Shown: positions 25,970 to 35,000 of the stretch, in pieces | Layout of the letters: each line of letters begins with the position of its first letter | Numbering within the stretch: the stretch's first letter is position 1 | Assembly (NCBI GenBank): GCA_004297725.1 | Contig: SCUS01000041.1 | Location: 1 to 64,000, forward strand | Reading direction: 5' to 3' | Length of the DNA stretch: 64,000 nt | Source: Myxococcaceae bacterium | Lineage (GTDB): Bacteria; Myxococcota_A; Polyangia; Polyangiales; Ga0077539 | The notes under the pieces: model-generated | Databases searched by the model: none | Told to the model about the DNA's origin: nothing | Seen by the model: only the letters and a program-made list of their open reading frames with translations | Program-made: the position numbers and the translations under genes

Positions 25970-27130
25970 TCAGGGCGTTCCGGCGATGGCGTGCAGCGCG
26001 CCGTCGTCGGCGCCCACCACGAGGAGGCCTTCGGCGAGGAGCCGGGGGCCGCTGTCGACGTCGGCCCCGATGCTCACCCGCCACGCCTCGGTGTTGTCCG
26101 GAGCGAGCGCGTGGAGCTGGTCGTCCTCGCCGCCCAGGTAGGCCCAGCCGTCGCGGTCTATGCAGGCGCGCGACCTCACCGGCCCGCCCGTCGCCACGCG
26201 AAACACCTGCGTCCCGTCCGCGACCCGCAGCCCGTAGATGCCGCCGTCCTCCGCGCCCACGACGATCACCCCGTCGGGCCGCAGCGCGGGCGTCGCGCGC
26301 ACCCCGAGCCGCCTCGCCGCGCCTTCGGTGCGGAAGCTCCAGCGGGTCCCGCCCTCGGCGTCGATGCAGCGCACCGTCCCGTCGGCGAGGCCCACCACGA
26401 AGGCCCCGTCGGTCAGTGGGAGCGGACCGCCGTAGAGGAAGCTCCCCAGCTCGACGCGACGGACGAGCCGCCCGTCGGTCGGGGCGATCACCGCGACGCT
26501 GCCCCGCAGCTCGGGCACCAGCAGCTCGCCGCCGGAAGAGCGCGCCAGCGGGCCGTAGACATGGCCTGCGAGGGCTGCGGTCCAGCGCAGCTCGCCGGTG
26601 CGGGAGAAGGCGCGAAGGTCACCGGAGACCACCAGCAGATCGCCGTCGGGGAGCGCGAAGACCGGCGAGTCCATGTCCTGCGGGAGCGTCGCCCGCCAGA
26701 CCAGGGAGCCGCGCGCGTCGAGGGCCACCACCTCCCGGGCGTCGCTGCCGATCACCGTGAGCTCTCCCACGGTCGCGGGCGACGAGAACACCCGCGAGGG
26801 TCGACGGTGCGACCAGCGCACGATGCCGTCACGGTCGACGGCCTGGATGGTTCCGTCGAGGGAGCCGAAGACCGCCCAGCCGTCGCGGGTGAGCCCCGGC
26901 GAGGAGAACACCCGCCGCCCGGTGCGCACCCTCCAGAGCACCGCAGCGTCGCGATGCGGACCGCGGAGCACCGCGCCGTCGACCCCCACCGAGGGCGTCG
27001 CCGAGGTCGACACGAAGAGCGGCGCGCGGCGGTGGTGGGCGACCTCCTGCGCGGGGAGCGAGCGCCCGCCGCCGAGCCCGCACAGGCCCAGCGCCGCGAC
27101 CACCGCGCCGACTCGAGAGCGGGCCTTCAC
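25970..27130 (-). CDS. PQQ-type beta-propeller repeat protein (BamB-like fold)
   Basis: The 386-residue protein has a signal peptide-like N-terminus (VGAVVAALGLCGLGGG) without a good lipobox. The body contains about seven repeats of the form S-P-x-x-x-x-D-G-x-x-x-x-G-x-x-D-G-x-x-x-A-x-D-x-x-G-x-x-x-W (for example SSPGLTRDGWAVFGSLDGTI, then DRDGIVRW), the quinoprotein-dehydrogenase-like propeller. The catalytic residues of PQQ enzymes are not evident, so it is probably a scaffold. It starts 2 bp after the stop of the giant repeat protein at 27133 and surely shares its transcript. BamB (outer-membrane assembly) is a fold match only. Confidence 0.8.
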   Translation of the reverse strand: MKARSRVGAVVAALGLCGLGGGRSLPAQEVAHHRRAPLFVSTSATPSVGVDGAVLRGPHRDAAVLWRVRTGRRVFSSPGLTRDGWAVFGSLDGTIQAVDRDGIVRWSHRRPSRVFSSPATVGELTVIGSDAREVVALDARGSLVWRATLPQDMDSPVFALPDGDLLVVSGDLRAFSRTGELRWTAALAGHVYGPLARSSGGELLVPELRGSVAVIAPTDGRLVRRVELGSFLYGGPLPLTDGAFVVGLADGTVRCIDAEGGTRWSFRTEGAARRLGVRATPALRPDGVIVVGAEDGGIYGLRVADGTQVFRVATGGPVRSRACIDRDGWAYLGGEDDQLHALAPDNTEAWRVSIGADVDSGPRLLAEGLLVVGADDGALHAIAGTP

Positions 27131-27132
27131 GC

Positions 27133-30100
27133 TCAGGTGTCTTGGAAGCCCGTCAGCCGACGCGCCTCGAGGAAGCGCTCGCTCAACGCGACGCGCAGCA
27201 GCCGCCCCGCCGCGGGCACCTCGTCGATCACCCGACCGGGGAGCACCCCGGGGGGCGCGAGCGCCGCGATCGCCGCGGGCAGGTCGCCGGTCGCCAGGAG
27301 CGCGATGCGGTCGCCGAACTCCAGCGCCGCGCCGTGGATCACCGCCGGATCGAAGGGCCGCTTCAGCACCGCGCGCGCGGCCGGCGTGAGCTCGGCGTGC
27401 AGCTCTCGGGGCATCGCGCGGGTGATCGAGCGAGAGAGCGAGTCGAGCCGGGCCGGGTCGACGCCGCCGGCGCTGAACATGGGCTCGAACTGCCGGAGCA
27501 GGGCGGTCATCACCAGGGTGAACTCCGAGACGTCCATCCGGAGCGGCAGCGAGAGGCCCTGGGTGATGAGCAGCAGCGCCCGAGCGACGGCGAAGCGGGT
27601 GACGATGGAGGGCGGCGCCGCGAAGGCGACGAGCACCCGCGCGGGCGAGCGACCGACCGGCAGCGCGATGGAGGGGAGCTGCGAGGCGAGGAAGATCTCC
27701 ACCTCGCCCAGGTCGAGCATGCGAGCCCAGCGGTCGATCTCCGCGCGCAGCCCGTGGGGACGGCTGCCGAGCCGGTCGGCCTGGCGGCTCTCCGCGTCGA
27801 AGGGGACGAGCGGATCGAGCACGGTAGAGGTCCGCACCAGGAGCTCCCGCAGGTCGGACGGGAGGGCCGGAGGCGCCAGCAGGTCGAGCGCCGCCGGGAG
27901 GAGGCTCTCGACCCCGGCCCCCGCCACGACGCCGTCGGGCGCGAGCGCGCGGAGCTCGTCGCTGGCCACCCCGAGGGTCACCGCGATCGCCGCGACCACG
28001 CGCTCGGCGTCACGGGCGCCGCGGAGCCTCTGCCAGGCCGCGAGGCGCTCGAGGGCCTGCACGTCTCGCACGTTGCGATCGACGCCCGAGCGGACGTCCT
28101 CGGCGCAGGCCTTGAGCGCCTCGTCCGCCAGGGCGTCGTCGGAGAGAGCGCCCCGTCCGAGCGTCGCCAGCCGGAGTCCGTGGCCCGCGCGATCGGCCGG
28201 GGTGCGCGCGCGGGAAAGAAGCACCTTCCGCGCTTCCACCTCCCGGGCCGCCTCGCCGCTCCGCTCGTAGAAGCGCGAGAGCCGGTCCCAGGGGCGCGGG
28301 TCGTTGGGAGCGGCCTGCGCGACCCTCCGCCACGCCGCCTCGGCGCGCTTCGCGTCGCCGAGCCTGCCGTCGAACAGGTCACCGAGCTGGAGCAGCAGCT
28401 CGAGGCGCTCGGCCCCGTCGGTGCTGCTCTTGGCCAGCCGGATGCGCGCGTCCGCCGCGCCGGACCAGTCCTCCGCGCGGTCGGAGAGGCGCACCAGCGC
28501 ACGGAGCGCCTCCACGTGCTCGGGGTCGAGGGAGGTCACCGCACGCAGGAAGGTACGGGCCCGGTCGAGGTCCTCCACCCGCTCCGCCGCGGCCGCGCCG
28601 CGCAGGTAGATGGCGATCGCGTCCGCCGGGGCGAGGTCGGCCGAGCGCGCGGCCAGGTACGCGCTGATCACATCGAGCTCCAGCGCCGGCTCGGGCGACT
28701 CATCGAGGAGCTCGAGCGCCAGCGTGAAGGCTCCCTGATGGCCCGGGTCGCGGCGCATCGCCTCCACCGCCGCCGCCATCGCCCGCTCGGCGTCGCTCGC
28801 CTGCTCGTGCCACGCCCGCGCCGCCGCGGTGAGCGCGTCGGTGGACAGCCCGAGGGTCTGCATCTCCATCGCCGCCCGCTCGCGGTACGCGATCGACGCG
28901 ACGGTCTCCCCCCTTGCAGCCGCGACCCTCGCCGCGCCGAGCAGCGACGCGACGCCCGGCGAGGCCTCGATCGCCGCGGAGTACGCCTCCGAGGCGCGAG
29001 GGAGCGACCGCTCGGCCTCCGCCGCCAGCGCCACGCGGCTCCAGTGCGCCGCGCGCTCGGCCGGATCGACCGAGTTCGCCGCCAGCGCGCGGGAGACCCG
29101 CTCGGCCCGAGACCAGTCGCGGTCGGCGCGCGCGTCGACGTCGAGCGCCAGCAGCAGGCGGCGGTCGGACACGCCCCGGTCGAAGATCTCCCAGCGGAGC
29201 TGCTGCGCGGCGCGACGGGCGTCGTCGCCGGCCCGCTCGGCCACCCTCGTCGCGGCGTGCGCCAGCGGCAGCGCGTCGGAGGCGTCGCGCATCCCGAGCG
29301 ACAGCTGTCGCAGCACCAGGAAGAGCTCGTCCCAGCGCTCGCGCTCGGCGTAGTGGCGCTCGAGGGCCCGCAGCCCCTCGGCGTGCATCGGGTCGAGCTC
29401 GAGGATCGCCGCGAACGACAGCGCCGCCGAGGCCAGGTCGCCGCGCTCGAAGAGGTCGATGCGAGCGAGGCGCTCGAACACCTCGACCTGCGCCGCGGGA
29501 TCGCTCACGGACTTGAGCTGCTCGAAGGCGCGCTCGGACACCTCGACGTCGCGACCGGAGGCCAGCAGCAGCGCCTGCTCGGAGGAGGCCAGGAGGGGGT
29601 CCGCCGGGGCGAGGGCGCGGGTGCGAGCGAGCACCTGGAGCGCGTCGGCGCGTCGGCCGGCCTGGTCGAGCATCTCCGCGGCGAGCTCGCCGAGGGCCAG
29701 CGAGAACGGGCTGGTGTCCCTCGCCTCGATCGCGCGCTCGAAGAAGGTCCGCAGCACCGTCGAGGCGTGCGAGCCCTCCTGCCCCGGCGTGCGCAGGACC
29801 AGCGTCGCGAGGCACGCGTCGGCCCGCACCGTGGACCACCGCTCCCACAAGCTCTGCGCCGCCATCTCGGGGTCGGTCTCCGAGCGTCGAAGCGCGCTGC
29901 GGATCGACGCGACCTGCACCACGCCCGCGTCGCCCTTGACCTCCTCCAGCGCCGCCGCCACGTCGGCCATCGCGCCGCGCCCCCGCAGCCCGAGCTGCGC
30001 CGCGAGCTCCGCCACCGCGACGTCGCCCGGCATCAGCCGACGGAGCTCCGAGACGTCCACCGCCTCGGCCTCCGCGCCGCTGCTCGTCGCGGCCGCCAGC

Positions 30101-32097
30101 AGCAGCAGCGCCGCGGTCCTCCGGGGATCGACCGCGGCTTCACCCTCGCCGCGGAGCGCGGCCGGGAGCTCGTCCGGCGTCGCGAGCGCCACCACGGCCC
30201 TCGCCGCGTAGGTCTTCACCCCGTCCTCGTCCGCCATGGCCTCGAGCGCCGAGAACGCATCCCGCGCTCCGTCGTCGCCACGCCGCCGCGCGTCCTCCGC
30301 CGCGGCCAGCCGGTGCCACGCCCCATCGCCCGCCGCGAGGTCGCCCAGCGAGACCTCCCCCTCGGTGCACGCGCGCAGCGCCACCAGCAGCCGGTCGGAC
30401 TCCGCGAGCGATCCCTGCAGCGCCGTCGTCTCCGAGGGGTCGACCGACCCGCCGCGTGCCAGGAGCCCCGCCCGCACCACGGGCCCGTGCGCGTCGAAGA
30501 GCGAGCCGGCGGCCTGCGCCACGGCGCCCTCGCGGCGCTGCTGCAGCGAGCGCAGCAGGCCCTGCACCCTCGAGCGCGCGTCGCCGTCCGGAGCGCCCGC
30601 CGCGTCTGCGCGAGGCGGCTCGGAGGGCGAAGGCGCCGCGGGAGCATCGGCCGCGTCGAGGCGGGTGAGCTCCCGGGCGTGCGCCACGAGGCGACCGCCC
30701 ACGGTGGCCTCGGCCGCCGCGTCGGCGGTGACCGGCTCTCCGACGATGGAGCCCAGCGCCGCGCCGAGCGCGACCGCGGAGGAGGCCACCGCGCTTCGAT
30801 CGGAGAGTCGCCCGACGCCGACGAGCGCATCGAGGAGCCAGCGCGCCGTGCCGCGGGCCGCCGCGAGGCGAGCGAGCGTGAACCACGCCCCGAGGTCGGA
30901 GGGGTCGCTGACGGTCGCGGCGCGCACGGCCTCCAGCGCCGCGTCGGTGTCGTGCCCCTCGGCCATCCGGGCGCGCGCCACGCGGATGCTCGCCGCGAGC
31001 GATCCCGAGGCGCACACGGCCCAGGCGTCCAGCGCGGCCTCCACGGCCTCCGGGTCGCGCCGCGAGGCGCCGTCGAGCAGCGCGGCCACGGCGGACTCCA
31101 CGCCAGGCGCCCGGGCGGCGACGCTGCGCCATGAGCTTCGCGCCGCGTCGATGTCCTCGGCCTGCGAGGTGAACGCGTGGAGCCAGCGCAGCGCGTCGTG
31201 CTCCTCGGGCGAGGTCGACGTGGCCATCTCCTCGGCGCTCAGCCGGGCCGCGTCGGCCATGCGGGCCGAGCCGAGCATCAGCCGTCGCTGCACCCGAAGC
31301 CCCAGCGGAACCTCGGGCGCCAGCGCCCTCGCCCGCTCGGCCACCTGCTCCGCGCGGGCGGACTCCCCGAGCGCCCCGTCGAGCAGGTCGGCCGCGTGCG
31401 CGTACCACTCCGCGGCAGAGACGAAGCTCTCCGCCACCGCGGCCTCGCCGATGAGCAGGTCGACGCGCGCTCGCACCTCGGCGATGGCGTCGACCGCGAA
31501 GGCCGCGTCGAGGTCCTCCTCGTCGCGTCGACGGCTCGTCACCGCGGCCGCCAGCGCGGCGCCGCGGTCGAGCTCGGCGGGCGCCTCGACCTCCACGTAA
31601 TCCTCATCGGCCTCGATGGTCAGGTCGGCCTCGTCGGAGTCCTCGAAGCCCTCCTCCACCTCCAGGAGGCCCGGCTCCTCGGGCTCGTCGACGACCACCT
31701 CGAGCTCCTCGTCCGCGGCGAACTCCGCGGTCGGGGGCTCCTGCACCACCCGCACGACCTCGGATGACAGCTCCGGCTCGACCAGCGCCACCGCGTCGAG
31801 CGAGGGTGGAGCGTCCTCGGAGCGCGTCTCGACGATCGCCCCGAAGATGCCGTCGATCTCGTCGTCGCCGAGCGCGAGGTCACCGAAGAGCGATCGGCGC
31901 ACCGGCGGCGCCGCGGGCGTGAGCGCGGGCGGCTGGGTCCCCTCCGCGTCGAGCTCGATCTCGATGTCGTCCATGTCGAGCAGGAGCTCTCCCGCCCCGG
32001 CGGGCGCCTCCTCCTTCGGCGAGGGCGTCGGCGTCGGCGTCGCCCCGACCCGTGGCACCCTCGGGAGCTTCACACTGCGATCGTCGCGGTCAGACAT
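27133..32097 (-). CDS. Giant TPR-like repeat protein A
   Basis: From the ATG at 32097 the protein has 1,654 residues. The first 200 are acidic and low-complexity (runs of E, D and V), with no signal peptide. Residues 200-1450 are Ala/Arg-rich helical hairpins with TPR-type spacing, for example AAFAIRELDP-like blocks ending in DP, and linkers such as ALARTRALAPADPLLA. The last 200 residues form a distinct domain (EVEIFLASQLPSIALPVG...ALLLITQGL...LLRVALSERF) that also occurs, diverged, at the end of the upstream neighbour. No enzyme motif was seen. The start overlaps the neighbour's stop by 8 bp. Probably a cytoplasmic scaffold; function unknown. Confidence 0.75.
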   Translation of the reverse strand: MSDRDDRSVKLPRVPRVGATPTPTPSPKEEAPAGAGELLLDMDDIEIELDAEGTQPPALTPAAPPVRRSLFGDLALGDDEIDGIFGAIVETRSEDAPPSLDAVALVEPELSSEVVRVVQEPPTAEFAADEELEVVVDEPEEPGLLEVEEGFEDSDEADLTIEADEDYVEVEAPAELDRGAALAAAVTSRRRDEEDLDAAFAVDAIAEVRARVDLLIGEAAVAESFVSAAEWYAHAADLLDGALGESARAEQVAERARALAPEVPLGLRVQRRLMLGSARMADAARLSAEEMATSTSPEEHDALRWLHAFTSQAEDIDAARSSWRSVAARAPGVESAVAALLDGASRRDPEAVEAALDAWAVCASGSLAASIRVARARMAEGHDTDAALEAVRAATVSDPSDLGAWFTLARLAAARGTARWLLDALVGVGRLSDRSAVASSAVALGAALGSIVGEPVTADAAAEATVGGRLVAHARELTRLDAADAPAAPSPSEPPRADAAGAPDGDARSRVQGLLRSLQQRREGAVAQAAGSLFDAHGPVVRAGLLARGGSVDPSETTALQGSLAESDRLLVALRACTEGEVSLGDLAAGDGAWHRLAAAEDARRRGDDGARDAFSALEAMADEDGVKTYAARAVVALATPDELPAALRGEGEAAVDPRRTAALLLLAAATSSGAEAEAVDVSELRRLMPGDVAVAELAAQLGLRGRGAMADVAAALEEVKGDAGVVQVASIRSALRRSETDPEMAAQSLWERWSTVRADACLATLVLRTPGQEGSHASTVLRTFFERAIEARDTSPFSLALGELAAEMLDQAGRRADALQVLARTRALAPADPLLASSEQALLLASGRDVEVSERAFEQLKSVSDPAAQVEVFERLARIDLFERGDLASAALSFAAILELDPMHAEGLRALERHYAERERWDELFLVLRQLSLGMRDASDALPLAHAATRVAERAGDDARRAAQQLRWEIFDRGVSDRRLLLALDVDARADRDWSRAERVSRALAANSVDPAERAAHWSRVALAAEAERSLPRASEAYSAAIEASPGVASLLGAARVAAARGETVASIAYRERAAMEMQTLGLSTDALTAAARAWHEQASDAERAMAAAVEAMRRDPGHQGAFTLALELLDESPEPALELDVISAYLAARSADLAPADAIAIYLRGAAAAERVEDLDRARTFLRAVTSLDPEHVEALRALVRLSDRAEDWSGAADARIRLAKSSTDGAERLELLLQLGDLFDGRLGDAKRAEAAWRRVAQAAPNDPRPWDRLSRFYERSGEAAREVEARKVLLSRARTPADRAGHGLRLATLGRGALSDDALADEALKACAEDVRSGVDRNVRDVQALERLAAWQRLRGARDAERVVAAIAVTLGVASDELRALAPDGVVAGAGVESLLPAALDLLAPPALPSDLRELLVRTSTVLDPLVPFDAESRQADRLGSRPHGLRAEIDRWARMLDLGEVEIFLASQLPSIALPVGRSPARVLVAFAAPPSIVTRFAVARALLLITQGLSLPLRMDVSEFTLVMTALLRQFEPMFSAGGVDPARLDSLSRSITRAMPRELHAELTPAARAVLKRPFDPAVIHGAALEFGDRIALLATGDLPAAIAALAPPGVLPGRVIDEVPAAGRLLRVALSERFLEARRLTGFQDT

Positions 32098-35000
32098 GAT
32101 CGATCCCAAGGTCGAGGACCACGCCGACCAGCGCGTCGCTGACGGCGAACTGCAGCGCGTCCCTCCGCGCGCTTCCCGGCGCCGAGGCTGAGGCACCCGG
32201 AGCGTCGTAGCGGCTCGCGTCGGCCACCGCGTCGGCGATGGACCCGCTCACCGCGAGCGCGCTACGCCGTACGGTCGTGCAGATGCCCACGCTCGCGGCG
32301 AGCAGCTCGCGCTGGGCGTCGCCGAGCGGGAGGCTCTTGCCGAACTCCATCACGGCCTTGCGCACCCGGCGCGACTGGAGCTTCCCGACCGCCCGCACCA
32401 GGGCGGCGTCCGGCGGCGGGGACTGCACCTCGACGCCTGCGGCGACCAGCGAGGCCAGCCAGCGCGAGGCGGCGTGCGAGGGCTCGTCGACGGTCCATCC
32501 GCCGAGCGAGCGGGAGGCGAAGAGCAGCTCGGCAACCAGCCGGTAGCGCTGGCCAAGGTCGCGGACCACGTCCACGTGGCGACCGACGACGATCACCATG
32601 GGCTCTCCAGGCAGCGCGAGGACGCGGTCGTCCCCGGCGCCTACGTAGAGCTCGAAGTCCGAGACGCCGCACGCCGCGGCGAAGGGCGCGAGGGCGTCGC
32701 GCACCGGCGAGGCGCCGCGCACCCGCTCGGCACGACCGAGGTGGAGCGCGTCGAGGGTCAACCCCCGCAACGGCAGGAGCTCCGGCTCGATCAGCTCCAC
32801 GATGGCCGTGGCGCGCCCCTTGTCCGCCACGGCGCGCACCCTGAGCTGCGTCGACGGATCGCGGAGGCTCCCCTTCGAAGGGAGCCCCGGCGCGGTCACG
32901 GCCACCGAGGCCCCGGCCCAGCGGGCCAGCCGATCGGCGGCGCGGGAGAGCACGGGCTCGCCGGCGATGAGCGCGGCCGCCGAGAGGTCGAGCGCCGTGG
33001 CCGCCGTGTCGGTCGAGAGCGGAAGGCGCTCACGAAGCGCCTCGATGGTGCGACGGGCGAGCGCCGCGACCTCCGCGCGGGAGCCCTGCGCCTCCGCGGC
33101 GCGCAGCACCGCCAGAGAGCGCGGGAACTGCTCGTGCGCTGCCAGCGCCGCGCGCCACGCCGCCGCCCGGTCGGCGAGCCCCGAGGCCTGGATCTCGACG
33201 AGCCGCAGGTGCGCGGCGAGCCGGGCCTCCTCGGAGTCCGCGAGCCGGAGCGAGGCCTGGGCGAAGCGGAGCGAGGCCGCGGGGTCACCCGAGGAGCGCG
33301 CCAGGGCGAGCGCTCGGAGGGCGAGCGGCTGATCGAGCCAGCCGAGGCCCTCCAGCCGGGCGAAGATGTCCAGCGCCCCGGGGGCGTCGCCGAGCCGGGA
33401 CTGCCGTATCTCCAGCGCCCCGAGGAGCGCCGCGCGCCGCTGACCCTCGGGCGCAGAGGGCGCCGAGCCCAGGGCCGCGAGCGCCCCGGCGGCCTCCGGA
33501 AGGCGGCCCGACCCGGCGTGGATCTCCGCGATCAGCGCCAGCGCCGCCACGTGGTGAGGCTCCGCCGCGACCACCGCCTGGGCGCTCTCCAACGCCCCCT
33601 CGCGCAGGCCGAGCGCGCGGCGCAGGCGGGCCTGCTCCCAGCGCAGCGCGACCTGGGCAGCCGGATCGCGCTCCCCGACGAGGCGCCTGGAGACCAGCGC
33701 CTCGAGGCCCGCTGTGTCGTTCTTCGCCTCGAGCAGCCGACGAAGGAGCCGGTACGAGACCGAGCGCCCTGGCCAGCGTTCGAGAGCTTCTCGGAGCGCG
33801 CCCTCGGCCCGGGATGGCTGCTTCAGCCGCTCGAGCGCGACCACCCCGGCCTCCTCCCAGAACCTCGCCGAGCGCTCGCCGTCGCGCACCGTGCGTCCGA
33901 GCGTCTCGCAGGCCTCGGCGACTCCCTCCCATCGGCCGAGTCGCCGCGAGGCCACCCGCTGGACGTCCCTCGCCAGGACGTCCTCGGGGCGGCTGGCCAG
34001 CACGGCCTCGGCCTCGGCCAGCGCCGAGGACGGATCGCCGCCGACCGAGTGCCAGTTGGCCGCCGCCGCGCGCCAGCCGAGCTGCGCGTCCCGCCCCGCG
34101 ATGCGCGCCCGCTCGGAGAGCGCCCTCGCGAACACCGCCGCGCCCTCCACACCGCCCGGTGGCACCTCGCTCCTCACCAGCGACGACGCCACGCGGCCCG
34201 GGATCAGCTCCGCCAGCGCCAGCGCCTCGCGCTTTCGCCCCCTGGACCAGAGCCCCATCAGCGCCACGGCGCGAAGCCGCTCCTGGGCGTCGCCCTCCTC
34301 GATGTCCGCCAGCCGCAGCAGCGCGCCCGGCACCAGCTCGAACGCGTCGCGCTGGATCGCGTCGAGCAGGCTCAGCAGCCTCGTCGCCCCGGTGGTGGGC
34401 TGCTCGCTGTCGATGAGCTCCCTCGCCACCGCGGCCTCGTCCTGCGTCGCCGCCGAGCCGCCCAGCACGCGCGCCAGCTCGAGCTCGAGCCCCGCCCGCA
34501 GCGGGTCGTCGCCGTCGACCAGCGCCAGCAGCGCGCGAAGCGTCTCGGCGGTCTCCGGGCTGTCGGGCCCCGACTCCGCGCCTCGCACCACCAGCTCGAG
34601 CAGCGTCGCGGCCACGGCGTCGCGGCCGCCCCTCGCCGAGAGCCGATCCACCGCCGCGACGGCCTCCGGGCGGTCGCGGTCGACGAAGAGCCGGAAGAGC
34701 ACCTCCTCCACGCGCAGCGCGACCAGCTCCGCGCTGCCCTCGCCCGGCAGGTCGTCCCGCGACAGCAGCGCCGTGCGCAGCGAAGGATCCTCCAGCCATG
34801 ACGACGATCCGAAGACCACCGCCTGAACGGCCGGGTCCGTCGGCGCCCGCTCGCTCGCATCGGCCAGGGCGCGGCGCGCCAGGTCGAGGGCCCCGAGCGT
34901 CCGCAGCCAGGCCGCCGCCAGCACCAGCCACCGCACGCCCCCGTCGGGGTCGGCGTCCGCCGCCCGCTCCGCGGTCTCCAGCAGCAGCGCGCCCTCGCGC

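Noticed and set aside
27142..31134. Long open frame of about 1,330 codons on the plus strand opposite giant protein A
   Set aside because: Composition is dominated by R, G, E, A and H as expected for an antisense shadow of a GC-rich gene; no motifs. The minus-strand frame has coherent repeats.
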